The notes below the pieces were generated by a model, which was given only the letters and a program-made list of their open reading frames with translations, made no database searches and had not been told where the DNA came from. Position numbers and translations under genes: made by a program. 64,000 nucleotides of DNA from Lycocorax pyrrhopterus obiensis (Eukaryota; Chordata; Aves; Passeriformes; Paradisaeidae): assembly GCA_014706295.1 (NCBI GenBank), contig JACSVZ010000009.1:36467768-36531767 (forward strand). Direction: 5' to 3'. This document shows positions 24,589 to 36,661 of the stretch, in pieces. Position 1 is the stretch's first letter. Each line of letters begins with the position of its first letter.

Positions 24589-25219
24589 TGTCTTGGGGTG
24601 ACTCTATCATGTGTATCCCCTATCACGCTCTATGCCCAAAAAGTAATTTTGTGCCTTTTCTGTGCTTTTAAACTGAGCTTGAAAAAAAGCACAAACGAAC
24701 TTTTCAAAACAGTTTCTCAAGGACACAGAGATTACACTCCTCTGCGTTCTCTGGCTGCAGGAGCAGGAGGGAGCACCCTGCTCACTTCTTCAGCCAGCGG
24801 TTTTCGGGTTTTTTTCCTCTCTTCCCGGCGTGAGACGGAGAGCTGAACTTTGTTTCCTGAGACTTTGGTTTTTCCCTTCTTCTCTTCTGGACTGTTCAAC
24901 AACATCAGAACACATCGGGAGAATTTTTCCCCAAGGCCCGGGGGTGGGCCCTCGCCGACCCAGCTCCGAGGAGGAGAGAGACCACACCTACAGAAGGACT
25001 CTGAAATCTTCCCAGGTTTCTCTCTATAGCGAGAGTTTCATTTCATTATTTAGCATTATTATCCTTTTCCTGTGTGTTTGTTAAATGAATAGTTCTTATC
25101 TCTTTCACTTTCCTTCTAGGAAAATTTCCTTTTTTTCCCGAACCCTGTGGGGGGAAGGGTGGTTGTAACCTGGTTTTCTCTCAGAGGATATATTGCTAGA
25201 TTTTGGCCAAACTGGCACA
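24589..25219 (+). mobile_element. Solo LTR of an endogenous retrovirus (probable)
   Basis: A 631-base segment with LTR-like structure. It begins TGTC at 24589 and ends CACA at 25219. Five bases just outside the two ends are nearly the same (gagag on the left, gaggg on the right), consistent with a target-site duplication carrying one change. Near the 3' third lies a degenerate polyadenylation region (ttgttaaatgaatagttc near 25078-25095, one base off AATAAA). The terminal part (ttttggccaaactggcaca) resembles LTR ends I associate with songbird genomes. No internal gag, pol or env coding sequence flanks it, so this looks like a solo LTR left by recombination. Family assignment is from memory and needs a repeat-library search. 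Confidence 0.68.
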
Positions 25220-25266
25220 GAGGGAAGAAGGAAAATGAAATTATTGATTTGAAAGGAAGAATGAGC

Positions 25267-25440
25267 AAAGGTTTCCCAGACAGGTGGTAGATGCCCCATC
25301 CCTGGAAACATCCAAGTCCAGTTTGGACAGGGCTCTGAGCGACTTGGTCAAGTTGAAGATGTCCCTGTTCGATACGGGGGGGTTAGACTAGGTAGGTTGG
25401 ACTTTGAAGGTCCCTTCTAACCCAAACCATTCCATGATTC
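25267..25440 (+). mobile_element. CR1 LINE 3' fragment
   Basis: A sense CR1 fragment about 50 bases right of the LTR. It runs from 'ggtttcccagacaggtggta' through 'gccccatccctggaaacatc' and 'ggttggactttgaaggtccc' to the octamer end 'aaaccattccatgattc'. The 'gagcgacttggtcaagttga' block marks a different, older subfamily. Confidence 0.92.
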
Positions 25441-27334
25441 TAGGAAAGAAAAGAGGCTGAAAGCCATTATTAAAGCCTGCTGTAGTGCCCTGTGTTAATT
25501 TAAAAATGCACCATGGTGCTAGAACACCAATTTTTTGGGCTGCTCATGTATAACCTGAACAGGTTTGGATCCAGTGGTTGTAGCGTTTGCTGTAATAAAC
25601 TTCCACAATTTCTGTGGGTTCAGGCAATATTAGGAGGAAAATTCAAGAATCCAAAACACTCAGGTGTGACCCAGGACCTCACTGGGTAAACAGGGGGAGC
25701 TCAAACTCTATGGCCCACACTGTTCAGGGGACATCAGGTCAGGGTTCCTGCAGGCCCTAAGAGCAATGATTCTATGGCCAAACCTGGCTAAGCTGCAGAC
25801 ACTCAGGGGGTTAGCTGAAGTGGATCTGCAACCTTTCACTATTTTATATACAGTAAGTTAGAGGAGACTGTAAATTAGAGTTTGTAATACCCTATCCATT
25901 CAGCTACTGACAAAGTATCTAAGGTAATCTGACCTGCTTCACAGACCATGAGAAAAATCCTCATGTAAAGTGAAAAAGATGAATTACAGAGAGGTAGAGG
26001 AATTTGTCTTAACTCAGATATTGGGTTAATTCCCACATCAGGCAAAAGAATGTTTCACCAGGCTTTACTTGAGTAAAGTTGGGGAGGTTTAATAGATGCA
26101 GCCCTACAGGGCAAGGGATAAACTCTGCTCCCTTGGAGCCAATGATCATGCCACCAGAAACATGGATAGGAATCAAAGTGTAGGGAATGAGGAAGAGATC
26201 TCTGAGAGAAGACAAACAGCAAGGACAAAACATTGTAGGGGAAAAGTGGTGGTTTTTTTAAGGAAATGATAAGGAAGAGGAATACATCCTGGTAGTTTGA
26301 GTTCCTGCAATAAGAAAAGCATTTTATTTTCACGGGGAGTTACTCTCCCCATTAATAATAAGAAAATAACTTAAATCTCATCTTTATAACATGTTGGATA
26401 AGAGGGGAAATGAAAAGGGGTGATGTGGCATCTGTTGGAGTTGAAGACGCCTGGACCCCTGAGGGTTTATCTGTCCTGGTGCAGATGAAGGAAACTCACA
26501 GGTCCCACTGGGCAGCTGTGAGAAAGGCGGGACATTCCTGCTCCTTCCTGACTCCTTCCCACTAGTTTGCAATCATGATAGATACTGAAGGCTTCCTTCA
26601 GCTTGGAGGCATTTCCTGTGGATCTACAACTCCTTCCACCCCCCACCTCCCCCACTTCTTTCCCAGTAACAGCTGATTTATAAAACACCTTATCTGATCG
26701 TTTTGAAATTAATGTTAGGGGGTATTTTCTGTTTTCTGCTTTAAATCCAGCACATGACTCTCCCAGAGACACATCCTTTTCTTACCCCTGCAACATCTTC
26801 TCTGTGGCAGTAAGAAAAGGCTCCAGTAGCTCCTTTACCACTTTTTTTAACTATTCCAATTCCCTTTCTGGGTACTTGCAGTTGAATCCTGCAAGGGCAA
26901 AGTGTGTCTTGGTCATGTTCTGTGGGCCAGGTCAGGTGCCTGCAGACAGGAAAGAAGGTTTGGCTTTCTACCTTCATTCTTTTACTGCATGGCATCAGAA
27001 GGAAACAGAGTTTTCCAGAAACACATCCAGAAGAAAACCATCAGAGTTTCTCTCTTGCAAGGGTACCTGTGTGATCAAGGGCTGTTAGGAGGTTTCCAGA
27101 TGAGGCACGGAAAGATGAATGTGGAGCTCCCTGATATCTGTGTTGGGTATGGAAGCATTTAGTTTCTGAAACCTTTTGATGGACTCAGATGGAAGTTGTT
27201 CCATCAATCGAAAGTATGTATTTACTTTTTCTATATACACCTCCTGTGATTTATTAGGTAACTCTTTCTTGTCATTGTGACCTTCCAAATTATTTGACTT
27301 TGGGTTCCTTTCAAGAATTAACCAGGCTATGACA
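25441..27334. other. Unique sequence, no gene recognised
   Basis: AT-rich single-copy DNA with frames up to about 100 codons on both strands and no recognised domain. No repeat family was assigned, though 25990-26015 (tacagagaggtagaggaat) faintly resembles a MIR tail. Confidence 0.4.
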
Positions 27335-27678
27335 AATCATGGAATCACAGAACGGTTCGAGTTAGAAAGGACCTTAAAACTCATCTCATTCCACACCCCT
27401 GCCATGGGCAGGAGCACCTTCCACTATCCCAGGTTGCTCTAAACTCCATCCAACCTGGCCTGGAACACTTCCAGGCATGGGGCAGCCACAGCTTCTCTGG
27501 ACAATGTGCCAGGGCCGCACCACCCTCACAAGGAAGAATTTCTTCCTAATCTCTAATCTAGGTCTTCCTTTCTTCAATTTAAAACCTGTTCCTCATGTCG
27601 TATCACTACAGGCCCTCATAAAAAGTCGCTCTCCAACCTTCTGTGTGTCCCCTTTGTGTACCGGAATGCTGCTGTGAA
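27335..27678 (-). mobile_element. CR1 LINE 3' fragment, antisense, long
   Basis: An antisense CR1 fragment with the full 3' end (aatcatggaatcacagaacgg). It runs through 'gccatgggcaggagcacctt', 'ggaagaatttcttcctaatc', 'tcactacaggccctcataaa' and 'tgtaccggaatgctgctgtga'. At about 340 bases it is among the longer copies. It lacks the 'ccaggggcag' variant (it has 'ggcatggggcagcc'), so it belongs to an older subfamily than 22613. Confidence 0.94.
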
Positions 27679-27818
27679 TATACAGGAACTTCTCCATTGC
27701 TTACTAGGAGCTCTTCTCCCCTGATATCCCTGTTGCTACAGCAGAGGTGACAGAACAAGGTCCTTTCTCTAGGTACCAGCAGTCCCATTTCCTAAACCAG
27801 TAGTTCACTCCTTCTTAC

Positions 27819-28129
27819 CCACAGTTAAAACCCTGTTGAAACTGTCAAGAGTTGTTTCCACCTCTTTAATTTCGTTCTCAAACGAAGCCCTTCACTTCTT
27901 CGTATGCAGAGGCTGCTGTGGCCTGGATCTCATCTTGTCTTCTAGTAACATCTTCCAGATTTGTTTTAAACTGATTAGACACTGCTGAAGAATCAGCTTC
28001 TCTCCCCCGGACAGTACAAAGCCAAGTGTTGACAGAGCTGGCTCGTGGCCATCGGCTCCGTGGTGACGCAGCATCGCATCTTTTGACAGCCCCCATTTCA
28101 TTTGGGGCACTCTGAAACGTTCACACACC
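27819..28129 (-). pseudogene. Possible broken coding exon, coiled-coil type, unidentified
   Basis: On the minus strand a good acceptor (ttattttattttaattcatcag, AG at 28131-28130) opens a segment that ends at a donor-like site (actgtgg then GTAAGA, GT at 27818-27817). In between, one frame reads SNQFKTNLEDVTRRQDEIQ then ATAASAYEEVKGF. It hits a stop at 27880-27878, but a one-base shift restores an open frame reading FENEIKEVETTLDSFNRVL. The charged, Glu/Gln/Thr-rich, heptad-like composition is what a coiled coil looks like and is unlike other frames in this window. The protein family was not recognised. It may be a decayed exon, a pseudogene or chance. Confidence 0.3.
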
Positions 28130-30035
28130 CTGATGAATTAAAATAAAATAAATCACAGACTGACAGGAGACTGCAATTAAAAAAAAAAAAGTGTCAGCTT
28201 GACCAGAGAGTTGCTTTAATTAAAGGACTTATTCGATACACTGGGGCAAGGAATCAGAAAGTTATTTCTGCCCTTCTAATGTGGCTGCAGTTTCCCTCTA
28301 AATTTTGGTTTTGAGAAACATAAGATTATCCTTTTTATTGGGCTATGGAGAGAAATTATGGGGAATGAGCTGAGTGATTTTAAAATTCTCTCAGTAGGAC
28401 TAGGAAAAGAGGGAAATACTTGTCCTTCCTTAACTAAATAGCTTTCAGTGCAGTTTAGAAACAGGAATACTAATTTCTGGGTCCCATCTCAGCACAGGGA
28501 TGCCTTAAGTCACTGGGATCATATATATTTTCACCATCTAGAATCTTTTCTGGATGGAAACCATCCTGCCTTTAAGTATGAGGAGGAAATACAGAAGGTC
28601 ACAGTAACAAATACCATTTCTGAGATTCATTTGTCCCTAAAGGTTAATAAAGCTCATCAAGAAATACATTGAAATGAAGCAAAGTTATCTCTAGCATTCG
28701 CGTCTTCCCATCACAGTGTCCTAAGGGATGTCCTGTGGTTTGACACATAATTAATATGTTTATTTATCTTAGCTTGCTGTTTTAGCATCCATCACCATAA
28801 TAGCCAAATATAAGCATTTCATCCTGTTTTGTGAAGAGCCTATGGTCCACTTTATTGCAACAGTCACTTTCCCAGCTCCCGCCAGTGACACGGAGTAGAT
28901 GCCTGAAAAAAAACGCACCAAATCCCCGAAATTTTCTCACCACTTTTGCTGGAAGCTGTCATGTTTACAAACTTGTGGAAAATGTGCCTCTTTTGCCTCC
29001 TTTGAGTGTCATGGGAACACAAACTGAGGTCTGATCCAGTAGCACTGCTCGGGGCTGCCTGGTGCTTCTCAGGGGTCTCATAATCCACCCACGAGGTTGT
29101 TCCAGAGTCCAGCTTAAAGTTACACTCTGTTTGCCAGCATCCACGATCCCAAACAATTTTACAATTAACCTGGCTCGAGTATTAAAATCTGGCAATTCTT
29201 CAGAAAAAGAGAGCTAATATTTTTGTTATTTATTCATGTTAAAGCATTAAAACATCCTCATTACTATCATTTTAACTTACAGGATGCCTAAGGAATATTT
29301 GTTAGAATTATTGGCTTTAGCTTATGCTGTTTGTAACTCACTTTTTATAGACTTGACTGGTCAGGTAATTTCCACAGTATTGTTTTTGGCTCCTTAACTG
29401 GATCCCATCCAAGTTTGCAAAGTGCTTCTACAGAGATAATGGAGCACATTCCAGCATCCTGTGAAATGTCAGTTGAATATCCAGTGTTAGATGTGTGGAG
29501 ATAACCTGGGTAGAGCTGCCAGATGCTGTAATTTCTTGCTTGGGAGTACCCTGAAGTTACCAAGACAGTTCTGCCAAAAGAAGGAAAGGAAAGGTAAAGG
29601 GGAAAATAAGGAGAGTGAGAAAGAAAAAGTGTCCAAACACTGCAGTTTGATGCTTAAAATGTGGGGTTTACCTCTATTTCCTTCTGGGAAAAGCAAATGC
29701 AGCACCATTATTTTATACCAAAGAATGGTAATGTAGTTGATGTGACTAAAAAACTCCCATTTTGAAAAGTATTAAATATTTTTTTGAGGAAATACATAAA
29801 TCCCATATTAAAAAAAGAAAAAAATACAAATGTAACTCGAGTCCAATCAGCTGAGAAAAGCACGATGATAAAATAAGACGTAGCAGAAGCATAAACTGAA
29901 AATGGCAATTAATGCTTTTTTGAAAAATACTTTTATTATATAACACATTTTTATTATGCACCAATACTTTTTAAAAGGGGCCCACTGGGAGAAGCAGGTC
30001 TCAGAGGTGCTTGATCTGGGCTACGTAACCTTCTC
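28130..30035. other. Unique sequence including a purine-rich run
   Basis: AT-rich single-copy DNA. An A run lies at 28178-28190. A purine-only GGAAA/GAAAG-rich stretch lies at 29577-29632. No gene recognised. Confidence 0.42.
29577..29632 (+). repeat. Purine-rich low-complexity run
   Basis: Nearly pure A/G sequence with repeated GGAAA words (aaaggaaaggaaaggtaaag) and almost no pyrimidines over about 55 bases. Confidence 0.75.
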
Positions 30036-30094
30036 GGGGACTGGACTAGAAGATGTCCAGAGGTACCTTCCAACCCTAAGTACCCTGTGATTCT
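30036..30094 (+). mobile_element. CR1 LINE 3' terminus, very short
   Basis: Only the last 60 bases of a sense CR1 are recognisable: 'ggactggactagaagatgtc', 'ccagaggtaccttccaaccc' and the octamer remnant 'ctgtgattct'. The preceding 40 bases may be the diverged upstream part. Confidence 0.75.
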
Positions 30095-32859
30095 CCTTTG
30101 AGCACATTTGAGAAGGTTACTCCTGAATGTTCAGAGATTTTCCTGCTTTTCATTATCTACTTTTTTTCTTTCCCTTAACGAGGTCCAGAACCGTGCGCAT
30201 GATTTTCTGTGACAGATTCACACGGGAGGTATTCTGGAACTGGCCGAGGACACAGCGTTTACAAGAAGGTCCTGACAAGCATCCAAAAGTCTTTGTGAAG
30301 CTTCCATCTTAGATGACCCCGTGGAAAGCGAGAGAGCTTTCTTTTAGGGGAATGGCATCTTCTGGCCAGAGTTACATCCAGAAATTCTGCTGTCCTTAAC
30401 CCGTTCTTGAAATGCCCAGTGCAGCGAATTTAAGGGTGGAGGTAGGAACGGCATGTTCGTGTTGTCTCAAGAAAGGTGCCAGGAGTGCCCTCAAGCTCTT
30501 ACTCTGATTTTTTTCTGCTCACAGAACTACCTCTCTGGTAAATAGGGTTTCTGAGAAGATCAGTTGGATATTTGAGCCCCTCATCCTGGAAAAATCAGAA
30601 GAATTTGGGTTATCTTCCTCGCTGACATAAAAATAGCTCCAGTTAACGGCATTTGGAAAGCCTATCATTTTGAATACAGTCTTCCACTTGTGGAGGGGGC
30701 AAAGTTTATAATTTTGGGTGGAAACCATGTGAAAGTTAGCTGGTTAATCAGGGCTTTGTTTTGCCTTTTTTTGGATTTGTTCAAATCAAAAGTCAAAGTG
30801 AAACTCGGGGGATGTGAACCCGCTTGAATCAAAACCAAGAGAGTGATGTGCCAGATCTCCCATGAACCAAAAACCACTGGGTTCTCACAGTCCTCATCCA
30901 AACAAAAATGCACAAATATAAATCAAATATCCTCTTGTACTCCTCATAGCTTTCACGGAAACAAGACAGAATATTAAAAAGATCTGCTCAGTTTTGCTGC
31001 AGCAACTACCAAAATATCCTGTGATCATCCGATAGCTGGCAGTTAATATCCTGATCTATTCTCTTTCCTCAGTAATCCAGCCCTTTCCAGCTAACACTCG
31101 ACGTTGGCATGCACAGCATAACCCCTCCACGTCTTCCTTGGTTGTACAATTTCACAGGGAAAACTCTGTACAATTCACAGTCCTTTGCATCCCTGCTCAA
31201 GGAGCCAAGGAGGGAGATGGATTTGTAATTATATGAAAACTGCAAGCAGCGTGATCAGTACAAAGACAGGACGCTTAACCAGTCCACGGCAAGCTGGAGT
31301 ACTGAGAAAATATTTAATGATATTTTTCCCTGTGGTTCACCTTGTTTGAGAACAAACCCTGGCTCCTAAATGAGAGAAGGAAAAAGAAAAATCAATGTTT
31401 TTCAGTGCCGTCACTCATCGTGCACCAAACAGTTTCTGAAGACATAAAAAAGTGCTGGTCATGGAAGAACAGCAAAGGTTTCCTTTGTAACTAAGACACA
31501 CTTGTTTGCAATAACATGTGTGCTTTTAAATGCTGCCAAGTTGCTGAGGCTATCTCTCCTAAATGCAATCTTTAAATATGTAAGTGTTAAAAAAAACAAG
31601 GTAATGTTCAAGAAATGTTGAAGTAAAAAAGAAAGTTTGATCAGATGGTTAAAATCCAGTCAAACCAAAGACAACCTGTTTATGACCTTTCTATGCTAAA
31701 AGCTAAAAATGTCATTTTTTTTCCCTACAAGATTAATTGCCATCACTTTGGGAGTAGTGAGCTGGACATTATTATATGATGTCAATTAATGATTAAAAAA
31801 AAGGTGGTTTGCAAATGTAGCACCACCGTCCCTGGTGCATTACATCATTTCTGAAAGATCTTAACACGTGATAAGCAAAGCACATTTTAACCTAAAAGTC
31901 CGAGTGTTACAACCTCGTTTTTGTTGTAACACCCTGTGCACAACCTTTTGGCCTTGAAGTCAGTTGCAATAAAACAAAGAAGCCAAAAAGAAAAGGAAAA
32001 ATAACCTCTTAGAAGAAGACACCCTCCTGTCCTGCTGCCTGAGTGTTAATGCCACGGAATGAGTCACGTTGGAAAACCTGGTGTTGATCTGAGCGTGTGC
32101 ACTGTTCTGAGCAAGATCCGTCATCCAAACCTCCTGCTCCAAGCCCTAGGGCTGCTGTGATCCAGGTATCATTCCCTGGATAACGCAGTCATCTATGACA
32201 GAGCCTTCAAAATGTCACCTGCTGAACAAAACTACTCTTGCCCAGGCTCTGCTCTCCCTCGTGGGGTGACAATGATCACTTGTGGGCCTCATCCAGTTCA
32301 TTGGATTATTTAGGAGGGGTTTTACCTATATTTTACATCTCCTCCCATTACAACCTTCCTTTGCAGCAAGTTTGATTTCTTTGTCAGTGCCACACACAAC
32401 CCGACCCATTTTCCTAAGAGCTGCTCTCCACTTTTAGCATCCAAACGCTGCTGAGGCTCCTTTGTAAACGAATGACACGCATTTAAAATACCTTTGTAAT
32501 AATAAATACCACATGAACATATGTATCAAGCAAAGGATTTCAATTTTGATGACACTTGCTTCTCAAGAACAGACATTCTGGAAGAAAAAAATGTTGCCAG
32601 CCCCAAATTGATTGACATTTGTTTACTTAACTCTCTCTTCTTGAAAGTCTGCACACCTATTTCAACCTTGAACAGTTTCCAACTGTGGTATACTGGAACA
32701 TTTTTTCATTTATTAAGTTCAGTGTTGCCAACCCAAACAAAGAGTAATCAGTGATGATCCAAGCAGACCAAGCTGTCTAGCACCATACAATGTATCTGCA
32801 TGCTAATTTTCAAATTCCCTCACATTTCCAGAGAACTAATGGGATCATTTTCATTCTGT
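30095..32859. other. Unique AT-rich sequence, no gene recognised
   Basis: Repeat-poor single-copy DNA. Frames are under 85 codons and featureless. No RNA gene or known regulatory element recognised. Confidence 0.42.
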
Positions 32860-33260
32860 TACAGCAACTCAACAGTTACTGAATCACCATCTGTGTTTTC
32901 GTTAACCTGAATCAGATATAAATTCTGTTATTGCAAGGTAGAGCAGCTTGTTTAATGATTCTTAATCTTTTCTTTAATTAAATCATGCAGCCAACCTGAA
33001 AAATCTATCTTAATGCAAATTAGGAGCTTTTTTGGCATTCGCTTACAGTAATGCACTAATAAGGTTAATTTATGAAGGTTCTCTTCCAGTCTGTACAGAT
33101 GATATTTGTTCGCTGCATATTTTTAGCATATTGTCCCTTTTTGTAATATTTAAAAAAATAATAATAAAAAAATGCTTATTTTCACCCGCACAAAAGAGGG
33201 AGGCTGCGATCTGCTTATTGTTTATTAGAAAGTTAGAGCACAGAAAATGAAAATCAGCCT
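32860..33260. other. AT-rich repeat-free block, candidate conserved non-coding DNA
   Basis: This stretch carries an octamer-type ATGCAAAT next to a homeodomain core (aatgcaaattagg, about 33013-33025) and several TTAATTAA-like words (tttaattaaatcatgcagcc). The arrangement is typical of vertebrate developmental enhancers, but conservation is not measurable here. Confidence 0.28.
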
Positions 33261-34672
33261 CTCCTGTCTGCGAGTATCAGGCTATGAGGATGCAAAGGCA
33301 CAATTCAGGAGCCTATTGAATTAAAGGGCTTTGGCCGAGCACTTTCCTGCCTTTGGCTGCTGGAGATCAGGTCCCTGCTCTGATAATCATCTTGAAGATA
33401 TCAGGGGAGATAGTTTGTCTAAAACCTCCTTTTTTATTTTTCCTTCTTTTTTAATTTTTTTTCTTGTAGGTGTGAATAAATAGTTTAAAGAGTAAATAAT
33501 TCTTGTGAAATAAGCCCGAATACATTTCTCAGTTGCACAATTGCTTCAGCTCTGGGCTCTGATGATCTCAGTCAAGAAAATCTCTGTCTTTGTGAGCATT
33601 CCTCCCAACTACAAAATGACTTGAAATCTGTTCAAGTTGCTGAGTAAATAGTAAGCTTTTTTTTTTTTTTTAAATACCTTTTTTTTTTTGGTCTATTTTT
33701 CAACACCCACTAGTAAATGGGGACAGAGACTGTGAATTTCGACACACGGTCTTTGCTATTTAATTAAAATCACAGAGGCTGGCTGGAAAGTTTTCAGCAA
33801 AGACATTTTTTGCATCGGGAGACTGCAGATTCCTGAAATCAGGCATTCTTTTCATAGAAATTTGCCTGTGAAGACTAGGAATGATTTGCTTTATTTTACT
33901 TTATTTTTCAGTTCTAGGAAAGGACTCCTCAGCTCGAAGCTGTAAAAGCTCATTTCTCCTTGGCAAGAGGATCGCCCAAGCTCAGCAGCATCAAGGGCAG
34001 GCTGGTGGGAAGGGGAGATCCATCTCAGCCCCTTCTTTTACCCCTACTCAGCCTTGCCCTACCTCCTTCTTTTCCCTTTCCCTCTTCCCAGCTGGACTCA
34101 TTCCACGCCCGACTTTTTTAACTCTTTATACGAAAAAAAGAAGGTTTTGCCCAAGGATGAAGGAACTTAGGGAAGCTGTGAAACTCTGTGTTTAATCAAA
34201 GCAAACAGCAGCATGGAACAGCTTTGGGATGGATGATTGAGGGGAACCTTCCTTCAAGTTCCCTGGAAAAAATAAGTCACGCTGCCCATGCAATGATTCC
34301 TGGCTTTTTAAGGATTCTGGAGTGGATGTTTTGCTCTGATTTTAGGATTTTTTTTGCTTTGCCCATGCTCACATGGGTTTTTGCACCCATGGAATTTAGG
34401 AATGGGAATTATTTCATCTTCCTTTTCCCTCCTTCATTTTGGAAAACTGTCTTCCAGCCGTTGGTAGTTTTTTTTCTGTAATATTAGCACAGCAAGAATG
34501 ACAAGTAATTGTTTTCCTCCCCATTTAATTGTACCTATGTGTTCTTAAGTCTATTACATGCTTCGCTTCATGCTTCACCCACTTTTAAAATATGCAGATA
34601 AATGAGTATCAGCAGAAAACTATTTTAATACAAGCTCAGGGTCTTGTACAGCATCTTCTCTAAAGGCTCCCT
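33261..34672. other. Unique sequence with long T runs
   Basis: Includes a T-rich tract at 33430-33475 that ends in an acceptor-like 'ttttcttgtag', and two long T runs at 33657-33672 and 33680-33689. No gene recognised. Frames near 33881-34481 have no domain. Confidence 0.42.
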
Positions 34673-34765
34673 ATAAAAAAATTTTTAAAAAGCCCAACAA
34701 ACAAACAAACAACAACTAAATAAACAAAAAAAAAAAGCCACAAAAACCCCACCAAAAGCTCAAAA
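34673..34765 (+). repeat. A-rich low-complexity run with CAAA steps
   Basis: An A-rich stretch with (CAAA)n and A runs (aacaaacaaacaaacaacaa). A simple repeat, with no attached retrotransposon body recognised upstream. Confidence 0.8.
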
Positions 34766-36220
34766 GATTAAAATCCTAAAAGAAAATCACCGATTCCAAA
34801 TTTTGGACTCTTCCCTGGGGAAAAATAAAGACGGATCTTTTTTTCTCCCATTTTTCAGCAACACTTAAAAAATATCTAGCACATTCCCTGGTTCCCTTAA
34901 CAGTGAGAGAAAATGAATATTTTTTCAATTTCATCCTAAAAAGTGATATTAGGTCAATCCTCTGTGTCTTTCGCTCATCTGTTTTCTCTTAATTTTATTG
35001 TTTTCTCTCAATTTTAATCATTTTCCTGCACTTCTCAGAAGGGTGGCCGATCTCCAGGGGACAGGGCAATACTTGACAGTGACAATGTTTTCCTTAAATC
35101 AAACCACAGCATTTTCTCAGGTATTAGAGCAACACTGCTCAAATAACTGAGTTATTAAACTGCCTCCTAATGGAAGTTCTCCACAAGGAACCCCAAAAAT
35201 CAGAGACTGAGCTGTCGAATCATGCAGATTTTTGCTGTAACACCACTATAAGAAAAATAGGGATGAAGACCGTTCTATCCACTGGAGATGTGTCCACCAC
35301 TGAGGGGGAAAGGGAAAGAACATGATCCCACTTGACACTAAAAATCTTTCTGGGTTAATTACCACCTCACCAAGCAGAGAAATGAAGGCAGGGAGAGCAT
35401 TCTCATGATGACAACCTCTACCCAGTAGCAAGCTTTGCATTTTCCCAAGGCTGAAGACAATTTAGCCCTGACAAATCCAATCAGTGATATTCCGGAGTAC
35501 CCTCTGGAGCAAAGCTCAAATTTTTGAGGATACACAGGGCAAAAGACGGACTGCAGTAGGTCACTTTTAAAATATTTACTATATGGCTTGGCCAGTGCTG
35601 AAATGGCACAGTTGGCCTGAAGTCACATCAGGGTCTTGTGGCATTTGAGTGTTTCCCCAATGGCTTTGTGCAGTAAAGTGTTAAGTTCTCCTGAGAATTT
35701 TATGTATTTAAGGCAGTAACTTTAAAATAAAAAATTGCAACCTTAGAGCAAAGCTGCTATTTTGAGAATTTTAAGCCATTATTGACTCCTGTCAGATCAG
35801 TTTCCAGACTTATTGACTCGAGAAGTAAATATAGACTGAGAGAAAGCAAGGTCAAGTCAATATTTATCTTGCAGATCAATAAATTTTGATACTAACCAAA
35901 AATTAAGCTCAATACATGCATACATTATATGCAACAAGGTTAGGAGAGATCCATTCAGAAAATTTGTCAATTTGAAATTTCCCCATGGAATCCAACCTTT
36001 CGTATTCAATTTCCATTAGAAAGTCTGTCCCTTTAAGGGTGGTTAAGTGACAGAAATCACAACTCCACATCATTCGACCAGGTGAGTTAACAGGAAAAGG
36101 GGAGAAAAACAAAGTGGAAAGATGGGGGTTTGGTTATGGTAGTGGGAAGAGGCAGGTGAGCTATGGAGGCATATGGGGACTAAGGCAATATGGAATGTGA
36201 TTTATGTGATATTGTACCTG
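34766..36220. other. Unique AT-rich sequence
   Basis: Nothing recognised beyond ordinary AT-rich single-copy DNA. Frames are under 70 codons. Confidence 0.42.
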
Positions 36221-36350
36221 CAAGGCCGGTTTGGATGGACCTCGGAACAACCTGGGCTATTGGAGGGTGTCCCAGCCCACGGCAAGCTGTGGAATGAGAT
36301 GGTCATTGAGGTCCCTTCCAACTCAAACAGTTCCATGATTCTCTGATTCT
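36221..36350 (+). mobile_element. CR1 LINE 3' fragment
   Basis: A sense CR1 fragment from 'caaggccggtttggatggac' through 'ggagggtgtcccagcccacg' and 'gaggtcccttccaactcaaa' to octamers 'ttccatgattctctgattct'. It is short and 5' truncated. Confidence 0.9.
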
Positions 36351-36661
36351 AAGCATGAAGGAAAGGTGGAAGAATGTGGAGGCGGACTTGCAGCAGGATG
36401 TGGCACCAGCTTCTAAAAGGAGGGATCAGGAGTTTCTGAGCTGCTGCAAGTGGGATGCAGCCGTGGTGGAAGTTAGGGAGTTTTCTGTGTCGACTGAGTT
36501 GATATTTCCTGGTGAAGGGAGAAGCATTTGTAAACTATGTAAAGACTTGAAAAGCCTAAAAAGCAGAAACCAAGTAATTTAGTGTTTAGTGCTCCCGCTT
36601 TAAAATAAGACAAGAAAAGGGCAACTTTGTCATCCACAGTCTGGCACAGCACGGGTAGAAA
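36351..36661. other. Unique sequence between CR1 and pyrimidine tract
   Basis: Single-copy DNA. A 75-codon frame starts inside the CR1 margin and has no recognised domain. Confidence 0.4.

Noticed and set aside
25990..26015. Faint resemblance to a MIR tail
   Set aside because: Only about twenty bases are similar, too weak without a profile search.
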